From Adenanthera pavonina (taxonomy: Eukaryota; Streptophyta; Magnoliopsida; Fabales; Fabaceae): DNA of 64,000 bases. Location: assembly GCA_026686845.1 (NCBI GenBank), contig JAIVEN010000014.1, forward strand, positions 33,068,001-33,132,000, read 5' to 3'. This document shows, piece after piece, positions 1 through 13,455 of this stretch (position 1 is the first letter of the stretch; each line of letters opens with the position of its first letter). The notes beneath the pieces are model-generated. The model saw only the letters and a list, made by a program, of their open reading frames with translations, made no database searches and was not told the DNA's origin. The position numbers were made by a program, and so were the translations under genes.

Positions 1-3000
1 CCCTCCCCCCATATATATATATTTATTTATATATGAATGAATCTATAAAATTATAATTAAATACATAAATATTTAAAATTACTTAAATAAAATTATTTAG
101 TATCAAATGTAACACGTTACATTTGCATTTTTAATATTAAAAAAAATTTAAATTACATAATTTTTCTTTTAAATATTTGTATTTTGTTTTAGAATATAAC
201 ACAAGTCAAATATATATTTTATTAACTTTAAAGTTCTGTATTTTTCTAACATATATAAATGTATAAAATTTCTCTAAAGAATATAATATACAATAAATAT
301 TTTTAGGACACAATAAATATATATAAATATAAATACTTTTTTATACTCAATAGAGTATGGGCCAAACAATATTAAGAAAATGTTAAACAGAACAATAAGA
401 TAAACAAAATATTTAAATGAAACTACTGACTTTTTTTTTGTATTATTAGCAAGTCTCAAAAAAATTATATTGTTATATAACTCTTTTATTTTAGCATCAA
501 GATCAAGAGTATCTCTAATTGATAATTGATAGTCAAAGACTAATTTCTTATATAAAAATCATCGAATTGAATTTTACCTCTTTTAATAATATTTTTTATA
601 CACACAAATAAGAATTGAATTCAGAATAATATGTTTAAAGGGTCAAGTTATCTAGCAACAATATTAAAATCTTATTAGTTAACTCTTTTTAATGGTGGAA
701 ATAAATTAAATTAGATTATGTTTTAATTAAACAGGTCAGGTCTACATTGCAAGCCTAGAGCCTAAACTTGGACTATTAACCTATATAATGCTTATTTTTT
801 AACTCAAGTTTAAACCTTCTAAAAATTTAACCTAAAAGCTATTTAAAGTCATGATAAATATGATACCTTAAAAAAATAACAGCTCTAATTAAAAAACCCA
901 AAGAAAGAAAAGTTATAAGTTTTCAAACTTGAAACTTTTAACCACCAAAACGAATGGCCTAACTCTAATTAAATGTTAACTCTCACTCTCTCCTAATGCA
1001 GCCATATCAGTCGTTTTCCCCTATTTCCTTGCTGTATTCATCACTGTAATGATTCTTCGAAGATAATATAAATGCCCTATTTGAGATAATGAATGTGGGA
1101 TAATGATCCATTGATCTGTGCACTCCAAAATATTCATTGACTAACCGATGACACCTTACACCATTAGTTTATATAGGACTATAATTTCCTCGTTCATATT
1201 GAAACATTAATTAAAGAAACCTGCTCGGACTTTTTTATTCAAATACAATAAATAGAAAATATATATATATCAATATGCAACATTTTAAAAAATATTTACC
1301 TAAATACTACAAATCTGGATGTTCTTTTTTTTTAAAGCAAATTGGAACCTCTTAGACCGATTTATGGAAATGGGTCTGGCAAGTCTCTCTTTTTTTTTTA
1401 AATCATATGCTTGTGATTGACACACTCAGTCTGTCCCTTTTTTTTTTTTTTTAATTCAGTGAAGTCGGACTGTGCCAGACTTGTTACGTCAATTTGATTG
1501 AGGTAGTAGTGTTATATAATTTTTTGTTTGAAAAAAAGTTGCATGGGACAATGTTGATTAACACAATGCTACCCCATGCAGCATTAACTGACAAGTCAGG
1601 CACGCCTAGAAGTATCCATTGAATGCCAAAAAAAAATCACACTACTCTCCCATTATTGTATTTAAAGCCCTTCAGCCTTTTCCTTCATTCCCTACATTCA
1701 TTTTGTAAGCTTAGCTTTTAGTCTTCTTTTCTTTCCTCTCCTTTGTTATTATTTTTTTGAAGAAAATATTACTGTATCATGCAATTCATGAGCTTCTTCT
1801 CAAGTGGAGAGATCTCTAAAAAGTCTTTATCCTCATCCTCACTTATTTTTTTTCTAATTTTCATAAAGCAAGTATATTAATTGGTGGAGCATTTTTTTAT
1901 AATATTTAAATTTATATTTAATATTTCCTGATTTATATTTTTTTCAATATCTAGGTTGTTTAAATCTTGCTCCATTATATTATTTTGCTATATTATATTA
2001 CATGTTAAGATTTTTTTCCCAACAGTCAGCTTTAAATGTTAATTAAACTATCCTTATTCTTATTCTTGATTTTCTTGTTGGGATGTTGAGTTCTCATTAA
2101 AACAGGCCAGCATTAAACATTAAAATTATTTATTATTATATAGTATCTAGTAAGATTGTCTCTTATATATGATATAATGATCTTTGGATTTATAGTCTAT
2201 AAAACATATATATAAATGTGTCTGAAATATATTTATTGAACTATATTTTCTTAGGAAAATTAAGCCAAATACTACTTATAAAAATTATATGCCAAAATAC
2301 TGCAAAAGAATTTAACAAAATACTATACTTACACAATATTCAATTTTTTTGAGCTTTGTTCATTATTCATTTTGGTTCCACCTGAGTTAAAATCCATGTT
2401 TTCATAGCAGGTTGGTCGCGCGCGGCCTGACCCTCCCAACCCCATTTTTCATTCTCTCTCCCACAAAGCCCCCTCCCCTTTTCTACGCAAAAAAAAAAAA
2501 AACAGCATATATATATATATATAATATTATATATCAAATATATATATTAAAAATATATAAATTATAAATTATATTAATAAAATTTAATAAAAAATAAATA
2601 TATTTATTTTTAAAAAATAAAAATGATAAGGAACATTTAAAAAACAAATAGCAGATCAATTTAACAAAAATAAATTTTAACTAATTAAATTAACACTAAA
2701 ATTTATATAAAAATAAATTAAAAAATAAAAATGATGATTAAATTAAATAGTAGATGGGTGAAAAAACTTTTACCCATGTCTAGTTTCAACATGTATATAT
2801 ATCAAACATTTGTCAGAACTTTTCAACTTTATGATGAGTGAAAATGTATAATACAAAAAAAAAATTATATTAAATAGTGTTTTATTTTATACAATTTTTT
2901 TAATAAAAATAATTATAAGGCATAGAAATCTGCTATCAAAATAACTATATTTATTAATAAAATTTAAATTTATTATTTTTTTGGCTGTGTGTTAATTTAA

Positions 3001-3614
3001 CTTGAATTTTTTAATGTAATATACATAAGAGATAATAATTTGAACATTTCTTAAAAATAATGTGATATGAACATATTTTTTATTCAAATATTTTTGTATG
3101 AGAACAATATTTAATTTAAATTAAAATATTTTATCAAAATATTGAACAACCATTTTTTGCCAATTTTTTAAATTAATAAATTCACCATTAGCTTCTAAAA
3201 AATCTTTTATAGGCTAATGGTGAATTATAGTCATAAATTGTGATATATCAAAAAAAGTTGGATTATGAAAAACTAAATTATAGAAAATGTTAAAAAGTAA
3301 TTTTATTTAGGTATTAATATTGTCCTTTGTTATATACTTATTATTGGCATACATTTAATAAATGTAATAGATATAATATGAAACAAATAAATTATACATT
3401 CAATTAAATAAGTAATTTCATAAGGAAAAAATGATTTTAATTTGAGGATTTAATAAATAAAATGTAGGTAGGGAAAAATATTTTGTATTGATGGTAATAT
3501 TATTTTTGTGTGCATTAATAATTTTCATGTTCATAAGTAAATAATAAACAATTTTATATCATAGGAATAATAATGGACAATAAAAAAGAATAAGTTTATA
3601 TATATATATATATA
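1..3614. other. AT-rich intergenic region without recognisable genes
   Basis: I see no convincing gene here. The stretch is made of A/T-rich sequence with short (AT)n runs near 11-28, 1260-1275, 2507-2522 and 3595-3615 and an A-run at about 2489-2502. Two things stand out: an 8-bp inverted repeat TGCATGGG/CCCATGCA around 1540-1582, and a short GC-rich island at about 2408-2480 that is unlike its surroundings. The 61-codon minus-strand frame at 274-459 is low-complexity and not supported as a gene. Confidence 0.6.
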
Positions 3615-6600
3615 AATGGACAAATTTTTAATGGTCCTAGCGAGGTAATATTTGAGTCTAATAGTATAAAAATGATAAGTATTGATTCAAATATTAACTT
3701 GATGCAATTAAAGCAAGTTATCGGACAAAAGTTTCAACTTCCTTCGAATCAAATTATGTCAGATTTGGTATATAGATGTCCAATATACATAAATCCACTA
3801 CTGATAATGTATTCTAGCAAAAGATTTTGACATACAAAGGATGTAGCAAATAAATTCATGATATTCAATTCAATTAACATGAGCAGAGTTGTATGCACAT
3901 ACTTCAAATGTGGAAGTTGATGACTATCTTGAATCACAACCACTAAAGGATTATATGACATATACACTCTCATCGAATAGCAATCAAGTGGATTTAGTAG
4001 AACGGGGATTAAGGAATAGTATGCACTTGGAAAATTTTCATCCGTTTAATCCTTGCCCAGATGTCGGCAATACTATACCATTATATTCACTTCACCCAAC
4101 CGAGAATATTATAGATAACTTTAAGAATGAGTATGAGTGATTCTTTAATAAATGCCAGTGGTGAGAACAATAATGATGACAACGAAAATGAGGCTAGTGT
4201 GGAGAATTATGAGGGTGGTAACAATGTCTCAAACCCAACATTGCATATAAATGAATACGAAGAGCATGCAACTAATTTCTTTTCACATGTAAATTTACGA
4301 TTAGCTTTGGATCTTGAGTTTTGTAGAATTGGAGATATTTTACTTCTCAATAATAGTCAAGAGTTTTCAATTAGCCAAATTTTTAATAATATTCATGTTC
4401 TAAAACTTGTAACCAAACTTTGCCCTATCCAAGTTCATCATACATTCAACGTGTATCATTCAAGTAACAAATATAAAGAATATCAATGTATAAACTATGG
4501 AGCTAGTTGCAATTGGAGAATAAGGCATGTAGAAAACGAAATGGAACAAATTGAAAAGTCACAAGATATGTGAGGTCTCATACATATTTAGCTATATCAT
4601 TAACTCAAAATCATTTTAAGTTGGAAGCTAATGTCATCTCATCTTCTATAGTGGCGATGGTGATTGATCAATCAGATGTTAAAGTTTCTCAAATAATTGA
4701 GCAAATGCAATCGATGTTTTGATACACCGTGTCATACAGAAAAGTATAGAAGGCAAAGCAATTAGCACTTGTTATTACCTTTAGTAATTGGAAGAACTCA
4801 TACTCATTACTACCTAGGTAGTTAGTTGCTGTCCAACATTTCATGCTTGGGTCATACATTAAAATTTCAAGCAATTCATGTTCACAAACCAATTTTAAAG
4901 GGCAATTAGTTGACATGTTTAAGCTTGTTTTTTGGGCATTCAAACCATATATCGATACATTCAATCATCTAAAACCCATCATTCAACTTGATAGAAAAAC
5001 TTTCCTGTATGGAAAATATAAAGGCATACTACTTATAACGATGAACAAAAAACTGGATTAGACCAGCTGGTTCGACCGGGAATCGGCCCCTGGTCAGATC
5101 TGGTAGCAGATGGAAACTAGGAGGTTTTAGAATCGGTGGGAACTGGTCAAGAACTGATCAAACTGGACAAAAATTGGTATAAAACTAGTACAAAACCGGT
5201 TTGAACCGGTCTAACCCCTTTTTTTTTAATTTTTTTAAAAAAATTTTAAATATTTTTTTAAAATAAAATAACATTATTTTTAGTATTAAGAAGCATTATT
5301 TTTAGTATAAATTTTTTTCTTTCTATATTATAATATGTTATAAGTATTATTATAATACATAATTATTAATAATGATAAATTTACTTAACAAATAAGATAA
5401 AAATAGAATACCAATTAACTATTTTGAATTCAAAATATAATACTAAATGAATATTAACTCATTTAGATTTTAATATTTGGTTGTAAAACTTATTAATAAT
5501 ATTTTTATTTTTCTATATATTATTAAATTTACTTTTTATCCTAGAATAAATGTTAATTTTGTGATCATGGATAAATATTTTTTATATATTATTAAAAATA
5601 TATTAATTTATTCACAACTGGTCCGACCCCGGTCTGATCACTGAACCTTGAACCGTTGCCTCATCCAGTTCAATGGTTGGTTTGGTTTTTAATACCTTGA
5701 CTTATAACCATAACACATGATGGTGACATCAATGTTGTACCACTTGTATTTGTTGTTGTTGAGAAAACAAAAGGTGCTTGGGCATAGTTCTTATATCACG
5801 TGTGCACATGTGTAAATAAGAGTAGAACCAGGATATATTTAATTTCTTATAGATATCCTTCAATCATGTCTGCTGTTGCAAATGAATGTGTTGGATTGCA
5901 AGCAGCACAAGGATATCATATTTTTTGCCTACAACATATGGCCACTAATCTCTATAAAGAACATGAAATGAATTGGTTGAAGGATAAGATCATAAATATT
6001 GGTGAGTGTCAATTGTCTTGTTCATATAAATTAACATGTGATTATGAAATTAGTAGCTATAAATTTCTAATTATTTGTAGGCTATGCAGATAAGTGACAT
6101 TATGTTAACCAACAATTGTGGAGGACTACCAATAAGTGGTAATACAAATTTAGATTAAGCTGATGTTTGTCATATGAGACTTAATATTATGTCACCTGTA
6201 GAGTATATATATGGATAAAGGATACCAATTACTTGGCTGACAAAACAATTTCCCAACCTCGATGATGATGCAGATGAATTACAAATACAAATATTCGCTT
6301 ATGCATACATATTCTGGTTGATTGGTGGATTTCTAATGCTGGATAAGTCAAGTCATAAAGTTTATTTAATGTACCTCCCATTGCTTTGGGATCTGTCAAG
6401 TGCTTTCTAATATTCTTGAGGATTTGCAGTATTGGTGCACTTATTTAAAGAATTATGCAATGCTACAAACCATATGGAGTATGGGATAGGTGAATGTATG
6501 ACATTACTTCACCTCTGGGCATGTGATCATTTTCCAATGTTAGCACCATAATGATCTCCGCCAACAAATCCACATACAAATATCTATCCTCTCATACCAC

Positions 6601-7560
6601 CATTGAAATTTAGGTATGTTTATTTTACACTCAAAGTATTTGATTTTAGCTTATTAATTTAATCATACAAATTTTAATAAGTGCATTCATGTTATTATAG
6701 ATGAAAAAATGTAGAATAACAACCTTGTCCAACTCAGTGAGTGCTACATACTAATAGGAAGTTGCTTGATGCAACAAGGGAGAAAAACATAGTTTGACAG
6801 CCTTATAATCTCCAATAGTGCGGCAATTAATTCCAATATATTACCTAGTGTCACCATAAATTTGGTGAGCTTTGGTCCCCCTAATATACTTCCATATAAT
6901 TGAATGGCATCATCATGATTATGTGCTTAGGTAATTTAGTTATCAACAACCAATACTTATCACCTTAGTTTGTTTGGAGAATTGCCACACAAACCAACTA
7001 AGAGGAAGAATATAAAAAAATTGGATTCAAAAGCATGTGGACAATAATGAGTTATGGTTTGGTGGCATAATGCTATTGTTTAATCACTTGTAACACATGA
7101 GACATTAGATCGCACATCTGAGTACATGCGATGGTATTGTAGACACACTCGACAGTGGATCTACTCAACTAGTGCTGCAATTAGTTTTGCGGTAAGTATC
7201 TAAAATCATAGTATTTATTTTGTTTTATATGGATAGTGTCATTACCTAGTAATGTTTTATTGTTGATTTCATGTCGATGGAGCCGATGAATTGATTCAAT
7301 TAAGTATTCAAGACCCTTTTACTAATGCCAACTAGGAAATATCAATAAAGGGTTATACGGGATCAACAAAATATTAGAATAACGTTAAAAGAACAACACT
7401 ACATCATGATTCCTCAGCCTGCTCCACCTGCAATTGAGCTACCATGTTTAGTGATTGCCCAAGATATACCAAGTAAGCGACGTGGTGGCTATTTGTCAAC
7501 TTAAGCACAACATATTCAGATAAAATCAAGATGTGGCACGGGAAGTCACTATGTATAAGG
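3615..7560 (+). pseudogene. decayed MULE transposase with a plant mobile domain (PMD) region
   Basis: This is a broken Mutator-like transposable element coding region. The N-terminal part (about 3620-4570) includes the MULE-type DNA-binding stretch with the motif YQCINYGASCNWRIR near 4470-4530. The next part (4573-5030) carries transposase motifs such as YTVSYRK and LYGKYKG. After an inserted element (5040-5699) the frame resumes with ISYRYPSIMSAV near 5840-5875, which matches the conserved catalytic-region block of MULE transposases. From about 6100 to 7560 the reading fragments look like the plant mobile domain: IGGFLMLDKSSHKVYLMYLP at 6320-6385, and later blocks resembling EYMRWYCRHTRQWIYSTSAA at 7120-7190. 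Many stops and frameshifts are present, so it cannot make a full protein. No terminal inverted repeats were found. Joining a MULE transposase to a PMD is a known theme of the PMD family; whether this was one gene or two neighbours cannot be decided from this copy. Confidence 0.8.
5040..5699. mobile_element. non-autonomous MULE-like element inserted in the MULE transposase
   Basis: A 660-bp segment interrupts the transposase reading. It is flanked by a perfect 9-bp direct repeat ACTTATAAC (5031-5039 and 5700-5708), the size usual for Mutator-type insertions. Both ends are rich in ACCGGTT-like words and the middle is A/T-rich without coding capacity. Removing the insert plus one repeat copy restores a continuous transposase block across the site, which supports the boundaries. 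The terminal inverted repeats are only weakly similar by eye. Confidence 0.75.
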
Positions 7561-7857
7561 TAAACAATTTTTTCCCGTTAAAGAAAAAATTTATCTTTAA
7601 TTATGGTAAAAATTTGGCTTTATTAATTAATGTTGAATAATTACTAATTAATTTGTTAAAATAATTTATGTTTAAAAATTATTTTTTATTATGTATAAGC
7701 TTTTAATTATTGTATCTATTATACTCAATTATTAATTATTACCTAACAATTATTGTTATTAACAATTACTATAATCATTACCTAATAATTATTAATCGTT
7801 AACCAATTTACATTATAATTAAAAAAATGCGTCAGTTGGGGAAAAACGTGATTGAAG

Positions 7858-8112
7858 GTATTATATTAAAAAAATCGTGACTAAAGATCACGATTTGCAT
7901 TATAATAAAAAATGTTAATACAAATCATAACCTCAGTTACAATTTGCATTATAATAAAAGAAAGGTTAATACAAACCGTGACCTCAATTCACGATTTGCT
8001 TTATATTAAAAAAAAAACTTATGGACAAAGTGTGTCTGAGTATTCCAATTTGTCTGTGTATTATATTTTAAAAAAAAAAACTAGAGATTGCAAATCGTGA
8101 TGTAATCTTACA
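7858..8112. repeat. degenerate tandem repeat with an internal palindrome (about 51-bp unit)
   Basis: At least three consecutive units of roughly 51 bp (starting near 7870, 7923 and 7974) and a more diverged one near 8088 each carry an imperfect palindrome of the form AATCGTGA-spacer-TCACGATT, followed by TTGCATTATA and an A-run. The array lies just downstream of the PMD pseudogene. Confidence 0.65.
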
Positions 8113-8567
8113 ATTTGTATTATTTTATCTAAAAAAAAATTAAACAATATAAAATGTTATCTAACAGTACCATTTCAAATATAATATTTTAATAAAATCT
8201 TTCAAAGTTATAGTATTAGAATATTTTCTTTTTTTTAATTTGTTGCATGTCGCTCAATTTCCCAACCTGCTCTTTTCTACCATCTATAAAAGAAAAAGCT
8301 CTAACTGACGATTCTGACAAAATTGCTTAAACGGGGATTTGAAATCTTGCAAGCCGACCATAACCTTCAAGCTTGATTGACATACTACAAGGTCATAAGC
8401 TTGATTGACAATATGGATTGGATTTACTGTTGACATTGAATTATTGATGGTTGAATAATCAAGGTAACGTTAATTTAGACAATAACTTAAGGAGGGAAAA
8501 ATGTACTCAGGTTGTCCAATGGCAATGTAAAGTGGCTTCATCCTCACATGAGGGAACTGTACGATTA
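8113..8567. other. intergenic, nothing recognised
   Basis: A/T-rich sequence between the palindromic array and the first MITE copy. No coding frame, RNA gene or repeat boundary could be supported. Confidence 0.5.
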
Positions 8568-9153
8568 TGGTCCGTTTGGTTGTCTGTTGGTTAAAAATGA
8601 ATTTTAGTAGAATTTATTTTGTAATGTAGTTATAATAAAAACTAGTTTTGAACTAATGTGTTTATATTTGAATTATTTATTTAAAAATTAATTTTAACAA
8701 AACTTATAATTTTTATTCAAATTGAGTTTAAACTCTATCTCATGATTAATTTAATTTACTTGAACTAAAATTTAATCTTCATTTATTTAATTGAGAATTA
8801 ATATATCCGATATAATATTTTCTTATAAGTTATAGTCCATGAAAAAAAAAATTTTGAATGGACATTTTAGTCATTAGATAAAACAAATTTTATGAAAATT
8901 TTATTTTCTTATTTTTTTTTATTTTTTCTCATTTTTATTAGTTTATTTTTATGTGACTTTAAAATAAATATAAATAGGAATGAAGAAGTAGAATAGAGAA
9001 GCATGGAGAGAATCACTTCTTCTAAAACTTGGTTTGAGAAAAAAAAATAATTTTGAGACAGAGAAGTAAAATTTGCCAAATATACAAACAAATATATTAA
9101 ACTTGATTTTTTACCCAAAACTTAGTTTAAGAAGTGTTTCCAAAACATGCCTA
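8568..9153. mobile_element. hAT-like MITE family, copy 1
   Basis: First of three related copies. It begins with a GGTCCGTTTGG-like end and stops at a CCAAAACATGCC-like end. The body shares long stretches with 10616-11238 and 11239-11616, for example TAATAAAAACTAGTTTTGAA near 8632 and AATATATCCGATATAATATT near 8799. There is no coding capacity. Confidence 0.7.
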
Positions 9154-10615
9154 TGTATGTTAATTAAAAGTGTTAGATATCAGAATTCAAAAAATGAAAG
9201 TCCCAAATTGATTATTGTACAACAAAAAAAGAGGTTGGAGAGTCTATAAGATGTAAGGAGTGGATATCTTATAAAGTGAATTTTATGGGCTTTCACACCA
9301 TGAAAGTTGGATTAAAGCATTTAATTTAATATACTTAAGAGTTTGTATAAATAACGTTATAAGTAATTTAATAAAATTAATTTGAATAATATTACATTAT
9401 ATATATAAATAAACAATAACAATAATTTGAGTAAGCTGGCCTATCAGGCCTACAGGTTAGGTTAGGTCCTCTGTTAATAACGGGGTTTATTTGTTCGATG
9501 CAGGGATAAACTTTTCTACCTGGCCACATGAATCGACACCTAAGGGTAATAATGTAATTGCAGACTATAATCGCTTGCACTCACTGTGAAAAGAATTTTG
9601 ACTGATGACAAATTTTGCAAAACATTGCTAAATGATAAAGCTTGCAAAAGAGGAAATCTATAGAGCGGAAAATGTTATCAAGTCTAAAATTTTAGCAGTC
9701 CATATGAGTTTTCTGATACTACGTCAGCAAGAAGTTTTGTAAAATAAGTTTTGCAAAAGGAAGAATTGTAAAAAAACATAAAAAAATTAAAATATAAGGG
9801 AAATGAAATCAAAGTTCACGTCTGTTTTTAAAGTAAATTAATTTTTTTTTAAATAAACTTAAAAATTTCTAAATCAAAATAGAAAGTTTTTTTTACTCTT
9901 AGTATCAAAAAATTATATCATGGCTTGAAAATTTTCTCAATTCACTTGAAAAAATTCTAACCTATTTTAGAAATGACTGAATTTTGGTCTCATTTTTTAA
10001 TTTTTTTTTATATTTTTCACAATTCTCCTTTTTCAAAAAATTCTTTCTCTATAAATTAGTAGTTGGTTTCATGTGTTATATGACATTTGAGACGAGTCAG
10101 GATGAGTCTCCTCATAAATTAGTGGGGATATATATGTAGGTATGTATTAATTGCTTCAAATATTTAACAATATCATTTATACCACACAATACTTTCTATC
10201 TCATATTTTTATAAATCAATTATACACGTCACATATTTTAACCAAAAAAAGCAAAGCATGCCTCATATCTTTATTTTGTCTTTTAATCAATTATGACCCT
10301 ATTCTACTAACATCATAAATTTTATTCTGTGTCTTGGGAAGTTGGTCCTTTGCACATCATAAATTTATTTTCTATCTTGGAGAAGTTGGTCTTTTGTATC
10401 CCCAAAAAGAAAAAAAAAAAGAAAGAAAGAAAGAAAAGTTGGATCTCTTTTCCTTCCCATTCATCCATTACTATTTTCTCTGTCTTTTTGTTCCAAATTA
10501 CTATTCTCTCTCACAAGTACTAACGTTTCATCCTTTCTCTTTTGGTGCGGGAACCAAAAAAAAGTCCTCTCTCAGTCTCTCTTAGCCTCTAGCAGCAAAC
10601 ATCCCACTCCACCGC
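9154..10615. other. intergenic, no gene supported
   Basis: A/T-rich sequence. It contains a short GA-rich run near 10406-10437. The overlapping 64- and 83-codon frames at 10329-10585 run through simple sequence and are not supported. Confidence 0.5.
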
Positions 10616-11238
10616 TAAGGATACGTTTCGATTTCAATTAGTTAAAATTTAGTTTTAGTAAAATTGGTTTTATAATATATTTATAATAAAAATTAGTTTT
10701 AAACTAATATATTTATATTTAGATAATTTATTTAAAAATTAATTTTGATAAAATTCATAATTTTTTAAATTAAATTTAAACTTTATCCTATAATTAATTT
10801 AATTTACTTAAACTAAAATTTAATCTATATTTATTTAATTAAAAATATAATATATCTGGTGTAATATTTTCTTACAAGTTATAGTCCATAGAGATTAAAA
10901 TTTTGAATGAACATTTTAATTATTAAATAGAAGAAATTTTATGAAAATTTTATTCTTTTATTTTTTTCATTTTTTCTTATTTTTATTGATATATTTTTAT
11001 TTGACTTTATTTTATTTGATTCATCTTACCTTCTTTTTCATCTAATTTCACTCTATTAAATAAACCTTTAATGCTTCAACTCGATCTCTAGGAACCGAAT
11101 TGCTTCTAGCATAACTCCGTTTTTGGGCAGTTTCACTTCTCAACCGCAACTAGTATCCGACATCCAAACAGGTGAAGAAAACTGGCAACCTTAGTTTTGA
11201 GTTTTAACTCCGTTCATAACGCCCTACCAAACATGTAC
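10616..11238. mobile_element. hAT-like MITE family, copy 2
   Basis: Shares its internal sequence with copy 1, including the A/T-rich stretch around TTATAGTCCATAGAG near 10880. Ends are TAAGGATACGTTTCGA on the left and TACCAAACATGTACTA on the right, an imperfect inverted repeat. It abuts copy 3 directly. Confidence 0.7.
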
Positions 11239-11616
11239 TAAGGGCCGTTTGATTTTCAGTTAGTGAAGAATGAGTTTTGGTAAAATTGGTTTTGTAACGT
11301 AGTTATAATAAAAATTGGTTTTGTACTAACGTGTTTATATTTGGATGATTTATTTGAAAATTAGTTTTGACAAAACTCATAATTTTTCTCTAAATTGAGT
11401 TTAAACTCTATCTTATGGTTAATTTAATTTATTTGGACTAAAATTTAACCTACATTTATTTAATTGAGAACATAATATATCTGATATAATATTTTCTTGC
11501 AGGAGAAATGAGTTTTAAAAGCAAACGTGAAAATTTGCCAAATGGACCCAAATATTATATTAAACTTGATTTTGCCCTTAAATCACAGTTTCAATAGCAA
11601 TACCAAATGGGCCCTA
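11239..11616. mobile_element. hAT-like MITE family, copy 3 (internally shortened)
   Basis: The ends TAAGGGCCGTTTGAT and ACCAAATGGGCCCTA form a clear imperfect terminal inverted repeat. The copy lacks a central block of roughly 230 bp that copies 1 and 2 share, so it is an internal-deletion derivative. Confidence 0.75.
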
Positions 11617-13384
11617 AGTGCATGTTTCACTTACTTTTATTTTTTTTCTGTATTAATTATAGTCTCTTTTTTTAAAAAATATAATTTTTAGAAGAAATGT
11701 GGAATTATATGAACATTGAATTAATTGTGGGTATAGTGATTTTGGTTTTAGGAATAAATTTTACTCAAAAGAATAAAAATCAGAATAATCATCTTCTCTT
11801 CTCTTCGCCCTTTAGAAATATGGACCAAAAAAATATAATGTAGAAATAATATGTTGGGTCCAATTGTTAAAACAATAATAAAATTCACTTTGAAAAAGCA
11901 TCCTGATGATCACAATTAAGGAAAAAATTTTCAGATTATGTCATATTTTTAATGTTTTGTTTGTGTGTTGTCTTTACAACCTACAATTTTTGAACTCATG
12001 ATAAGGTACATTATTTATTATTAATGAATAGCGAGGCTTCTTATTAAAAATATGAATTACTATTTTTTTATGAGAAAAGTCAATATCAATATATATAATA
12101 AAATCTGTAAAAAGTTAACCACTTAAATGGTAAAAGTGGGATGAGGTGTAAATAAAACTCTAATGCTCAAATGCTCTTAATATTATGAAAAGGGTTTACA
12201 ATAAGTTATATTATTTATGATTCCTTTTTTAATATAATTAGTTATTATTTAGTACTATCGGGTTATATTTGAGTGTTATCAACACTAAATTTGGTAATTC
12301 TCCTAATATAATATTTTCATTCACAAAACTTAATTTTGAGACTTTATCTAAAAGATGTTGAATTCCTTATTAGTTAGCTCAACTATCATTAGAAATAGCA
12401 TGACTTCATTAGTTTTCATGCAATATATTAGAAAAATATATTGTAAAGCATAAAAAGTGTATTTAGTTTCCAAATAAATTGCACAAATTTTTATTTAATT
12501 TTTATTAAAAATTACATAGACCTCCTCACCCAAACAAAATATTTTAGGGTAAAACATTGCTTATTTTCCTATAAAGGTCAGAAGAAAATTTTTTTTCTTA
12601 TTGTCAACGAAAAAAAACATTGCTTATTTTTGAGGTGTGAAACATTGCTTATTATTTATTGTCATTGGTGCTTTATGAGTGAATCTCATTTTTAAATGAT
12701 GGTTTCAAGTTCAAGATATATAACACTGTTATGGCAATATAATTAATATGGTTGAGAAGAATTACTGTAACAACTTTTATTGTACATGTTCTTAAATATT
12801 TTGCAGTCAAGCAGAGTCAAGATTTCCAGATTACATTAATTATTAAGTGAGTTTGGAAAATATGTGCTATACTGCTATCTATACCAAATAATTTATCATC
12901 ATCTTATTAGTTTATTAATACATTTTAAATTAAACTTGTTGATAACTTTGAATAAAAGTACTCTAATAGAATATTTATGAGACTCGAAACTTTTATCAAA
13001 GTTTTAAGAGATGAAATTGTAATTTTAAAAAAATTGGAGAAATAATGTTAAAAAATATTAATAATAAATTGATAATTTTCTTTCACAATTTGTTAAAAAA
13101 TTAAATTTTAAAAATTTTTATTACAATTAAATAAATTATGAGTTTTTCTTACAAGTTAAGATCACTAATAACAAAATAAGGATGTTCTCAACTCCCCTAA
13201 ACTTTTAAAAAAATAAAATAATAACATATTTATATTTTTATGTTTTTTTCTTTTTTGTCTTCTTTTTCTTCATTCATGTTAGTATTTGTAAACTCATTGT
13301 TTAATATAAATATATTATTAAAATGATAGTGGGCAGAAAGACAAGTTACTTGTTCGTGATCTTTTCTTTCCCGGCAGATCAAAC
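11617..13384. other. intergenic upstream of the DCD-kelch gene
   Basis: A/T-rich sequence with no supported coding frame, RNA gene or bounded repeat. Confidence 0.5.
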
Positions 13385-13455
13385 GACGTGTGAGGGTAAT
13401 ACGGTAAATTCACCCTATAAACGTACATTCACTGTGAACCGAGTTCGAAGTTGGA
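13385..13455 (+). promoter_or_regulatory. putative core promoter of the DCD-kelch gene
   Basis: A TATA-like CTATAAAC lies at 13415-13422 and a GACGTG (ACGT-core) word at about 13385-13390. Transcription would start near 13445-13455, ahead of a C/T-rich leader typical of plant 5' UTRs. This is position-based inference; no transcript data are available here. Confidence 0.45.
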
